A stretch of DNA of 64,000 bases from the NCBI GenBank assembly GCA_021648025.1, contig JAKITO010000005.1:84499-148498 (forward strand), read 5' to 3'. The notes beneath the pieces are model-generated. The model searched no databases, had not been told where the DNA came from, and saw only the letters and a program-made list of their open reading frames with translations. Shown one piece after another: positions 57,217 to 64,000 of the stretch. The stretch comes from Paracoccaceae bacterium (GTDB taxonomy: Bacteria > Pseudomonadota > Alphaproteobacteria > Rhodobacterales > Rhodobacteraceae). Numbering within the stretch: position 1 is the stretch's first letter; each line of letters starts with the position of its first letter. Position numbers and translations under genes: made by a program.

Positions 57217-58019
57217 GTTCGCCAGCGCAGCAGGCGTTTTTCGGCCAGCCCGATGGCCCAACTGATTGTCACGCCCAACACCGACAGGATCAGCACCCCC
57301 GCAAACAGTCGTTCCAGATCGTAAAGTGACCCAGCCTGTAGGATATATGCGCCGATGCCATATTCGGCACCTAGCATTTCAGCAGCAACCAACAGGATGA
57401 TGCCGATCGCCAGTGAAATCCTGAGACCTGACAGGATGCCGGGCAAGGCGCCGGGCAGGACGATCTTGCGGACAATTGACCACCAGCTCAGGCCAAAACT
57501 TTGGCCCATGCGCACCAATGTTCGGTCGACATTATCGACGGCACCATAGGTGGCGACGATGGTGGGGGTGAAGGTGCCAAGTGCTATCAGCGCGTATTTT
57601 GACCCTTCGTCGATACCGAACCAGATGACAAATAACGGCAACAGGGCGATTTTCGGGATCGGGAACAGGGCGGCAACCAAAGGGATCAACCCGGCGCGGA
57701 CGTAGGAAAACAGACCGATCATCACGCCAACACTGATTCCGGCGCTGATTCCCAATGCGCTGCCGACCACAAGGCGGGACAGTGACAGCGACAGGTGGGT
57801 CCACAACAACCCGGATTGCCACAGCTCGATCAGGGTGGCGGCCACGTCCGATGGGCGGGGCAGGGTCAGGTTGGTAATCCAGCCGGTTCTGGTGCCCCAT
57901 TCGATCACCGCGATCAACACGACAAACACCACAATCGCCGCACCGCGTTTGGCTTCGGGGCGAAAACCGCGGCCTCGGAAAGGCACCGGGCGGGCGGTGT
58001 TGGATGCGGGTTCAGACAT
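57213..58019 (-). CDS. ABC transporter permease (SsuC/TauC-like)
   Basis: The 268-residue membrane protein has about six helices and the importer coupling loop GQSFGLSWWSIVRKIVLPGA. It belongs to the group that imports nitrate, sulfonates, taurine or thiamine precursors. It overlaps the ATPase gene by eight bases. No periplasmic binding-protein gene is next to either gene, so the ligand cannot be guessed from context except for the neighbouring degradation genes. Confidence 0.9.
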   Translation of the reverse strand: MSEPASNTARPVPFRGRGFRPEAKRGAAIVVFVVLIAVIEWGTRTGWITNLTLPRPSDVAATLIELWQSGLLWTHLSLSLSRLVVGSALGISAGISVGVMIGLFSYVRAGLIPLVAALFPIPKIALLPLFVIWFGIDEGSKYALIALGTFTPTIVATYGAVDNVDRTLVRMGQSFGLSWWSIVRKIVLPGALPGILSGLRISLAIGIILLVAAEMLGAEYGIGAYILQAGSLYDLERLFAGVLILSVLGVTISWAIGLAEKRLLRWRT

Positions 58020-58779
58020 GTAATAGCTCTTGATCGGCGGCCAGTGCTTCTTGTTTCATCAGGTCCCACAGGCGTTTCTGGATGTTTTCCAGCCGGGGGT
58101 CGCCCAGTTTGCGTTCGGTCAGGGGAATATCAATGTCGATCACCTCGCTTAACCGCCCCGGACGGCGGGACAATACGGCGATGCGGTGACCCAGCCGGAC
58201 CGCTTCGGCCAGGTTGTGGGTGACGTAGACTCCGGTAAAGGGTTGCCGCGTCCAGAGAGCTATCAGGTCTTCCATCAACAACTCGCGCGTCTGCGCGTCC
58301 AGCGCCGAAAGGGGCTCATCCAGCAACATCACCGCCGGGTTGACCGCCAGCGCACGGGCAATCGCCACCCGTTGTTTCATGCCGCCCGAAAGTTGCCGGG
58401 GCAGTGCTTTGCGAAAATCTGACAGTTTGGTGCGGGCCAGAACGTCGGCGATGATCTGTTCGGCGGCGTCCCCGCGAATGCCGTGATCTTCCAGTACCAG
58501 CGAAACGTTGCCCTCGACGCTGCGCCACGGCAACAGGGCAAAGTCCTGAAACACATAGGTCAGTGGGTTCAGGCATCCCAAAGGTGGTGTGCCCAGTTGC
58601 AGAACCTGACCTGCGGTTGGCTGCTCTAACCCGCCAATTAGCCTTAACAGGGTTGATTTTCCACAGCCCGACGGACCGATCACGCAAAGGATTTCACCCG
58701 CCGGAATGTGCAGCGAAATATCGTCAAGCACACTAAGCCCGTCGTAGTCGTGGGTTATATGATCAAGTGTCAGGTCCAT
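58012..58779 (-). CDS. ABC transporter ATP-binding protein (SsuB/TauB-like)
   Basis: The 255-residue ATPase has Walker A IGPSGCGKSTLLRLIGG, Q-loop YVFQDFALLPWR, signature LSGGMKQRVAIARAL and Walker B VMLLDEPLSALDAQTRE. It powers the adjacent permease. I chose the ATG at 58779 (MDLTLDHITHDYDG), which starts the domain directly; the frame is open to 58902 but that stretch runs into the region shared with the divergent cyclase gene. Confidence 0.92.
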   Translation of the reverse strand: MDLTLDHITHDYDGLSVLDDISLHIPAGEILCVIGPSGCGKSTLLRLIGGLEQPTAGQVLQLGTPPLGCLNPLTYVFQDFALLPWRSVEGNVSLVLEDHGIRGDAAEQIIADVLARTKLSDFRKALPRQLSGGMKQRVAIARALAVNPAVMLLDEPLSALDAQTRELLMEDLIALWTRQPFTGVYVTHNLAEAVRLGHRIAVLSRRPGRLSEVIDIDIPLTERKLGDPRLENIQKRLWDLMKQEALAADQELLHV

Positions 58780-58947
58780 CGCATCTTTTGGCTTTTCATG
58801 ATTGGGTGGCGTTACAGGTGTTCTGAATAGACAGTTGCCATGTTTTGGCAATGGGTCAGGCATCAGTTTGGCTGCCGGTTTGGCATTTACTTGCATATGC
58901 ACATAAATCTCCTTAGGTTGATAGGGTCACAATCAGGGAGATGTCAG

Positions 58948-59736
58948 ATGGGTTCTGTGGAAATAGTCAGGGATCTGGGGGCCATGTTGTTGTCCGGTCA
59001 GGTCGAAGTGGTGGATTGCACCGGTGTTCTGGGGCCGGATACGCCAATTATCCAACTGCCGCCTGACTTTGCCAAACCAACCCCAAAGGTCGAGATCAAC
59101 AAGATCTCGGAATACGACGAGGACGGGCCGTTTTTTGCCTGGAACTGGATGGTTCTGGGTGAACATTCCGGCACCCACTTTGATGCACCACACCATTGGA
59201 TCACTGGCAAGGATTATCCCGATGGTTTTACCGATACGCTGGATGTGCAGCGTCTGGTGGCGCCGGTCAATGTGATCGATTGTTCGGCGCAATGTAATGC
59301 AGACCCCGATTTCCTGTTGGACGCCGCCGGGGTCAAAGCATGGGAAAGTGAGCATGGCGAGATTAACGCCGGCGAATGGGTTGTCATGCGCAGCGACTGG
59401 GATTCGCGCGTCGGCGAGGCCGAATTTCTGAACACTGACGACACCGGCCCGCATTCACCGGGACCGACGGTGGATTGCATTGAATACCTTTTGTCCAGGG
59501 GAATCGTTGGTTGGGGCACCCAGTGCATTGGCACTGACGCGGGGCAGGCTGGTGGTATGGACCCACCTTATCCGGCGCATAACCTGTTGCACAAGAACAA
59601 TTGTTTTGGTCTGGCATCGTTGGCGAACCTAGGCAGGTTGCCCGCCAAGGGGGCAATTTTGATTGCCACGCCGCTAAAGATCGAACATGGCACCGGCAGC
59701 CCGATCCGCGCACTGGCACTGGTTCCCAAAGGGTAG
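58948..59736 (+). CDS. Cyclase family metal-dependent hydrolase (second copy), IOR-linked
   Basis: The 262-residue product has the cyclase / kynurenine-formamidase motif HSGTHFDAPHHW, then GEWVVMRSDWDSRVG and GWGTQCIGTDAGQAGG. It is only distantly similar to the TRAP-linked copy at 31.9 kb. The ATG at 58948 has an AGGGAG box. It precedes the oxidoreductase genes by 48 bases and is divergent from the ABC importer genes, so uptake and breakdown are probably linked. Confidence 0.88.
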   Translation: MGSVEIVRDLGAMLLSGQVEVVDCTGVLGPDTPIIQLPPDFAKPTPKVEINKISEYDEDGPFFAWNWMVLGEHSGTHFDAPHHWITGKDYPDGFTDTLDVQRLVAPVNVIDCSAQCNADPDFLLDAAGVKAWESEHGEINAGEWVVMRSDWDSRVGEAEFLNTDDTGPHSPGPTVDCIEYLLSRGIVGWGTQCIGTDAGQAGGMDPPYPAHNLLHKNNCFGLASLANLGRLPAKGAILIATPLKIEHGTGSPIRALALVPKG

Positions 59737-59784
59737 ATTCCGGATCGCGGTTGGGCGGTGCGTGCGTGAAAGGAAGAATGAACT

Positions 59785-61935
59785 GTGGCCGAACGATCCT
59801 TTAAAGCCGAAGTTGAACATTTGCGTCTTGGCGCGGGCGAGACCTTTACCGGCGAGGGCATTCTGGCCATCACCAAGGCGCTGTTGGAAAATGGCGTCGG
59901 CTATGTCGGCGGCTATCAGGGTGCGCCGATCAGTCATTTGATGGATGTTCTGGCCGATGCGCAGGATTTGCTGGGCGAGCTGGGCGTGCGCTATGAAGCC
60001 AACGCATCAGAGGCCGGTGCGGCTGCGATGTTGGCGGCTTCTGTGCATTATCCGATCCGCGGGGCGGTGACATTCAAAGGTCCGGTCGGGGTCAATGTGG
60101 CGTCGGATGCATTGGCCAATCTGGCATCGTCCGGGGTGACCGGTGGCGCGTTGATCGTTCTGGGCGAGGATTACGGCGAAGGGTCGTCGATCATGCAGGA
60201 ACGCAGCCACGCATTTGCGATGAAATCGCAATTCTGGCTGTTGGATCCGCGCCCCAACCTGCCGTCGATAACCCGCGCCGTGGGGCAGGGTTTTGAGCTG
60301 TCTGAGGCGTCAAATACGCCAGTGATGCTGATGGTGCGCATAAGGTCGTGCCACGTCACCGGCAGCTTTGAGACCCGCGATAATGTGCCTCCGCCGCTGA
60401 ACGTGCGGGATGCGTTGGCGAACCCGCGCCGCGATTTTTCCCGGGTTGTCCTGCCGCCAATGTCCTATGCGCACGAGCAGGACAAGGTAAAAAATCGCTG
60501 GCCTGCGGCGCAAAAATTCATCACCGAGAATGGCCTGAACGAGGTGTTCGGGCCGCAAAAGGCCCCGGTTGGCATTGTCCTGCAAGGGGGCATGTATAAC
60601 GGCGTGATCCGTGCGCTTCAGCGTCTGGGGATGGCGGATGTCAGCGGCAAGACGGATGTGCCTTTGTATGTGCTTAACGTCACTTACCCATTGGTTAGAG
60701 ACGAATTTCTGGCATTCTGCGCCGGCAAAGACGCACTTTTGGTGGTGGAAGAGGGCCAGCCCGAATTTATCGAACAAGACCTTTCAACCATGCTTTACCG
60801 GGCGCAATCATCGGTGCGCCTGTCGGGCAAGGACGTATTCCCGCAGGCGGGTGAATATACCGGGCAGGTGATGCTGGACGGGGTGACGGCGTTTCTGCGC
60901 CGACACGCGCCCGATCTGTTGCCGGGGCAGGTGCGCGCGCCCAACGCTGAAGGGCACGCCATTCCTGACCTGTCGAAAACCGTGCCAATCCGGCCCCCCA
61001 GCTTTTGCACCGGTTGCCCCGAGCGGCCGATTTTTGCGGCGATGAAACTGGTGGAACAAAAGCTGGGCAAACATCAGATCGCCGCCGATATCGGCTGCCA
61101 TCTGTTCGCCGCCCTGCCGCCGTTTGAAATTGGCGGGGCGACCATGGGTTATGGCCTTGGACCCGCATCAAACGCGGCGTTTGACGGCGGTGGCGAAAAG
61201 CGTGCCATTTCAATTATTGGCGACGGGGGATTTTGGCACAATGGGCTAAGTACCTCGATTGGCAACATGGTCTTTAACCGGTCGGATTCCGTGGCAATCA
61301 TTGTCGATAACTTTTATTCGGCGGCGACCGGCGGGCAGGATATCATGTCATCGCGGGCGCAAAATCCCAGCAAATCGACCAATAACCCGATTGCAAAGGC
61401 GCTGAAAGGCATCGGCATCGAATGGGTGCGCCAGATTGACCATACCTATGATGTTACCGCCATGCGTGACGTGTTGGAAGAGGCGCTGACCTGCGATTAT
61501 GATGGCCCCAAGGTGATCATCGCCGCCTCGGAATGTATGCTCAATAAACAACGGCGGGAAAAGCCAAAGCGTAACGAGGCGATCAAAGCCGGGCGGCGCA
61601 TCGGGGTGCCGCGCTTTGGCGTGGATGCGGACATTTGCACCGGCGATCACGCCTGCATTCGCCTATCGGGCTGTCCGTCGCTGTCGCTGAAACATCTGGA
61701 TGACCCGTTGCGCGACGATCCGGTGGCGCATATCGACCAGACTTGCGTTGGCTGTGGCAACTGTGGTGAGGTGGCGGATGCCGCCATCCTGTGCCCGTCG
61801 TTTTACCGTGCCGAGGTGGTGCACAATCCCGGTGCGTTGGAACGCTGGTGGGTTGGGCGGCGTGGCAGGTTGATCAATTGGTTGCAATCGCGGCGTGCCC
61901 GAACCCGTCTGAATTTTGAGGCGGCAGACTTGTGA
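59785..61935 (+). CDS. iorA: Indolepyruvate ferredoxin oxidoreductase, alpha subunit
   Basis: The enzyme oxidatively decarboxylates an aryl 2-oxoacid to the acyl-CoA with ferredoxin. The 716-residue chain has the pyrimidine-binding domain first (GGYQGAPISHLMDVLADAQD). The central TPP domain follows (FCTGCPERPIFAAMK, IIGDGGFWHNGLSTSI, VDNFYSAATGGQD). A C-terminal iron-sulfur part has CTGDHACIRLSGCPS and CVGCGNCGEVADAAILCPS; the first Cys set is not a standard CxxCxxC. It starts at a GTG with AAGGAAG upstream. The partner gene overlaps by four bases. Confidence 0.9.
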   Translation: MAERSFKAEVEHLRLGAGETFTGEGILAITKALLENGVGYVGGYQGAPISHLMDVLADAQDLLGELGVRYEANASEAGAAAMLAASVHYPIRGAVTFKGPVGVNVASDALANLASSGVTGGALIVLGEDYGEGSSIMQERSHAFAMKSQFWLLDPRPNLPSITRAVGQGFELSEASNTPVMLMVRIRSCHVTGSFETRDNVPPPLNVRDALANPRRDFSRVVLPPMSYAHEQDKVKNRWPAAQKFITENGLNEVFGPQKAPVGIVLQGGMYNGVIRALQRLGMADVSGKTDVPLYVLNVTYPLVRDEFLAFCAGKDALLVVEEGQPEFIEQDLSTMLYRAQSSVRLSGKDVFPQAGEYTGQVMLDGVTAFLRRHAPDLLPGQVRAPNAEGHAIPDLSKTVPIRPPSFCTGCPERPIFAAMKLVEQKLGKHQIAADIGCHLFAALPPFEIGGATMGYGLGPASNAAFDGGGEKRAISIIGDGGFWHNGLSTSIGNMVFNRSDSVAIIVDNFYSAATGGQDIMSSRAQNPSKSTNNPIAKALKGIGIEWVRQIDHTYDVTAMRDVLEEALTCDYDGPKVIIAASECMLNKQRREKPKRNEAIKAGRRIGVPRFGVDADICTGDHACIRLSGCPSLSLKHLDDPLRDDPVAHIDQTCVGCGNCGEVADAAILCPSFYRAEVVHNPGALERWWVGRRGRLINWLQSRRARTRLNFEAADL

Positions 61936-63476
61936 CCAAACATGACAATTCCCTGACAGTATCCCGCGACGACCAACTTGACGTGATCCTGAAACTGGCG
62001 GTGATGGCCGTGGGCGGGCAAGGTGGCGGCGTGCTGACCACGTGGATCGAAACGTTGGCACGCACGCAGGGGTTTACCTGTCAGGCGACCTCGGTGGCGG
62101 GTGTCGCCCAGCGCACGGGGGCGACGATCTATTATATTGAAATGGCCCCATCAACGGTGACCGCACCGGTATTTTCGCTGGCTCCGGCGCCAGGAGACGT
62201 GGATATTGTGGTGGCAGCCGAGATGATGGAGGCCGGGCGCGCCATCATGCGAGGGTTTGTGACACCTGACCGCACCACGTTGATTGCATCGACTCACCGG
62301 GCCTTGGCGGTGTCTGAGAAATCGGTTCCGGGCGACGGTGTTGCCGCCTCGCAAGAGGTACGTGCAGCGGCTGAGATCGCGGCGCAAAGGTTGGTGATGT
62401 TCGATCTGGAACAGATTGCGGTCGCCCAAGGCTCGGTCATTTCGGCCAGCCTGTTTGGGGCGTTGGCCGCCTCTGGATGTTTGCCGTTTGACCGGGATGC
62501 GTTTGAAGCGGCGATACGGGCGGGTGGCAAGGCAGTCGATGCCAGCCTGCGGGCGTTTGCGGCGGCCTACGCCGTTGCCAGCGGTACGGCTGAGGACGCG
62601 GTAACGCCGACAGAAAAAGGCGCCGCCCCGGATGTCACCGGCCCTGGGGGGCTGATGAAGCAATGGCAGGCGTTGCAGGATCGGGTTGCGGCCTTTCCCG
62701 GCGAGGTACAGGAAATGGCCAGTGCGGGCCTGCGTAAAACCGTGGACTTTCAGAATGTTGATTATGGGATCATCTATCTGGACCGGATCGACGGTGTTCT
62801 GGCTAAAGACAGCGCCAAACAGAGGTATCTGCTGACCCGTGAGGCCGCGAAACATATCGCCAATGCCATGGCGTACGACGATATCATCAAGGTGGCCGAG
62901 CTAAAGACCCGTGAGGCACGGTTTTCGCGGGTCAATCGAGAGATGGGCCTGACTGGTGGCCAGCGGATCAAGCTGACTGAATATTTTCATCCTCGCGCAA
63001 GTGAAATTGCCGGCCTGATGCCTGCACGTCTGGGCGCATGGCTTGAGGCCAGTTCCAGCAGAATGGCACGGCTGGACCGGTGGTTTGGTAAAGGACGGCA
63101 TCTGCGTTCGGACCGGGTGACAGGATTTATGATGTTGTATCTGTTGGGTGGGCGGCAGTCATGGCGGTTGAAAACCCTGCGTCATGCCCATGAAGTTGCC
63201 CATCTTGAGGCGTGGCTGAGTCAATCTTTGCGCCATGTGGACAAGGATTATCACCTAGCAGTAGAATTGCTGCGCTGTCGCCGCCTGATCAAGGGCTATT
63301 CTGACACCCACGCACGAGGGCTAACCAAATTCGACCGGGTTTGCGGCGCTGCCAGCCTTTTGGCCGGACGAAAAGACGCTGCCGACTGGATACAACGCTT
63401 GCGCGAAGCGGCGTTGAAGGACGAGGCTGGCGAGGCTTTGGATGGAGCGCTGAAAACCGTCAGATCGTTTACTTAG
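61932..63476 (+). CDS. iorB: Indolepyruvate oxidoreductase beta-subunit family protein, long form
   Basis: The N-terminal third (residues about 15-200) is the gamma-type oxidoreductase domain (AVMAVGGQGGGVLTTWIETL, VAGVAQRTGATIYYIEM). The rest (about 215-514) is a helical region of the kind annotated as DUF6537 in long alphaproteobacterial forms (YLLTREAAKHIANAMAYDDI, TGFMMLYLLGGRQSWRL). Its GTG start overlaps the alpha-subunit stop (GTGA), so the two are made together. It ends eight bases inside the converging class V gene. Confidence 0.88.
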   Translation: MTKHDNSLTVSRDDQLDVILKLAVMAVGGQGGGVLTTWIETLARTQGFTCQATSVAGVAQRTGATIYYIEMAPSTVTAPVFSLAPAPGDVDIVVAAEMMEAGRAIMRGFVTPDRTTLIASTHRALAVSEKSVPGDGVAASQEVRAAAEIAAQRLVMFDLEQIAVAQGSVISASLFGALAASGCLPFDRDAFEAAIRAGGKAVDASLRAFAAAYAVASGTAEDAVTPTEKGAAPDVTGPGGLMKQWQALQDRVAAFPGEVQEMASAGLRKTVDFQNVDYGIIYLDRIDGVLAKDSAKQRYLLTREAAKHIANAMAYDDIIKVAELKTREARFSRVNREMGLTGGQRIKLTEYFHPRASEIAGLMPARLGAWLEASSSRMARLDRWFGKGRHLRSDRVTGFMMLYLLGGRQSWRLKTLRHAHEVAHLEAWLSQSLRHVDKDYHLAVELLRCRRLIKGYSDTHARGLTKFDRVCGAASLLAGRKDAADWIQRLREAALKDEAGEALDGALKTVRSFT

Positions 63477-64000
63477 GTATTGTCGCAAGTCGCAGGCTTT
63501 GCAGCAGTTTTTCAACCCCGGCCTGGGTGGTCAGCACACCGGGCGACAGGCGCAGGGTCTGGCTGCGGGCATCGGCGAAAACCGCATCCGATTTCAGCTG
63601 TTGCAACAAGCCAGCTGCCGGGGTCGTCTTGGGCAGGGTAACCATGATACTGCCACCACGCTGATGTTCGGCGCGCGGTGTGGCAAGGGTTAGGCCAAGC
63701 TCATCAACCGCCTCGATCAGCATCCCGGTCAAGGCCCGGTTGTGGGCAAGCAGCGCGCCCATATCCTGACGTGCGTGCCATTCAAGGGCCGGCAAGGACG
63801 CGACATTGGCCATGATTCCCGGAGTTCCATGATCAAACCGGCGCGCGTCGGGGGCAAATTCGAACCGGTCCAAGTCCCAGGAAAACGGATTGGGTTGCGA
63901 GAACCAGCCGCGCAATTCGGGCTGGCATTGCCGGGCCAGATTTGTCGCCACATGCAGGACGCCGGCCCCGGGTGTGCCGCACAGCCACTTCAGACTGGTG
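63469..64000 (-). CDS. Class V PLP enzyme, kynureninase-like (5' part outside window)
   Basis: Only the C-terminal 176 or so residues are in the window; the frame is open to base 64000. It begins TSLKWLCGTPGAGVLHVATN, whose Lys fits the PLP-binding lysine before the small Gly-rich turn. It continues with RRFDHGTPGIMANVASLPAL and ends in the small C-terminal domain (LRLSPGVLTTQAGVEKLLQS). Both kynureninases and other class V aminotransferases share this pattern. The neighbouring formamidase-like and indolepyruvate genes favour a tryptophan or kynurenine link, as inference. Confidence 0.78.
   Translation of the reverse strand, partial: TSLKWLCGTPGAGVLHVATNLARQCQPELRGWFSQPNPFSWDLDRFEFAPDARRFDHGTPGIMANVASLPALEWHARQDMGALLAHNRALTGMLIEAVDELGLTLATPRAEHQRGGSIMVTLPKTTPAAGLLQQLKSDAVFADARSQTLRLSPGVLTTQAGVEKLLQSLRLATIPK

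Overview
The window looks like a chromosomal segment of a marine Rhodobacteraceae (Roseobacter-type alphaproteobacterium). The basis is the family mix rather than a database search: high-GC codon use, a UPF0262 gene followed by a low-molecular-weight phosphatase gene, a tsaD / hemD / mitofilin-like / hemY block, a pseudoazurin, a motB-flgE-flgK-flgL-flgI flagellar block, TRAP transport genes, and dnaN-recF-gyrB. No rRNA, tRNA, CRISPR array, insertion sequence or prophage was seen.

Bases 1-19288 hold the downstream part of a type VI secretion system (T6SS) locus. Its first gene runs in from the left edge. It begins with the C-terminus of TssB, continues through about 340 residues of acidic DDLL-type repeats, and ends in a TssB/TssC-like sheath module. 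Then come vgrG, a T6SS-linked gene of unknown function, PAAR, the FHA gene tagH, tssK, tssL (DotU plus OmpA), tssM, tagF and the phosphatase pppA. A converging M15-type peptidase, an OmpA-domain lipoprotein-like or periplasmic protein, and a membrane Ser/Thr kinase (ppkA) close the locus. Kinase, phosphatase, FHA protein and a TssL with an N-terminal threonine motif make up a complete threonine-phosphorylation control circuit. tssA, tssE, tssF, tssG, tssH, tssJ and hcp are not here and may lie upstream.

Bases 19.3-36.5 kb are mostly housekeeping: UPF0262 and phosphatase, a secreted caspase-like/Sel1 protein, ahcY, pseudoazurin, a DUF899 remnant, a DUF2853 protein, EVE and YciI proteins, gpsA, tsaD, hemD, a mitofilin-like protein and hemY. 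A cyclase (metal-dependent hydrolase) gene with a DctPQM TRAP transporter and a short-chain dehydrogenase follow. Bases 36.8-42.7 kb are a flagellar operon (motB to flgI, minus strand). Bases 42.8-47.0 kb carry an acyl-CoA synthetase and glpR-glpD.

Bases 47.1-53.3 kb hold dnaN, recF and gyrB. Between recF and gyrB sits a scar: a TetR gene that has apparently lost its first codons, back to back with the tail of a flavodoxin-fold oxidoreductase. A frameshifted MFS remnant follows gyrB. dnaA is not next to dnaN. Bases 53.3-57.2 kb carry trhO and the NAD-salvage genes pncA and pncB, with a NYN-domain nuclease gene between them, preceded by a terminator-like hairpin. Bases 57.2-64.0 kb hold two genes of an SsuBC-type ABC importer with no binding-protein gene in view, a second cyclase-family hydrolase, both subunits of an indolepyruvate-type 2-oxoacid oxidoreductase, and the C-terminal part of a kynureninase-like class V PLP enzyme. 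Together these suggest an aromatic amino acid (possibly tryptophan/kynurenine) breakdown module.

The strongest candidate for something not well described is the T6SS sheath fusion with its acidic repeat linker, whose short DDLL motif recurs in the FHA protein of the same locus.
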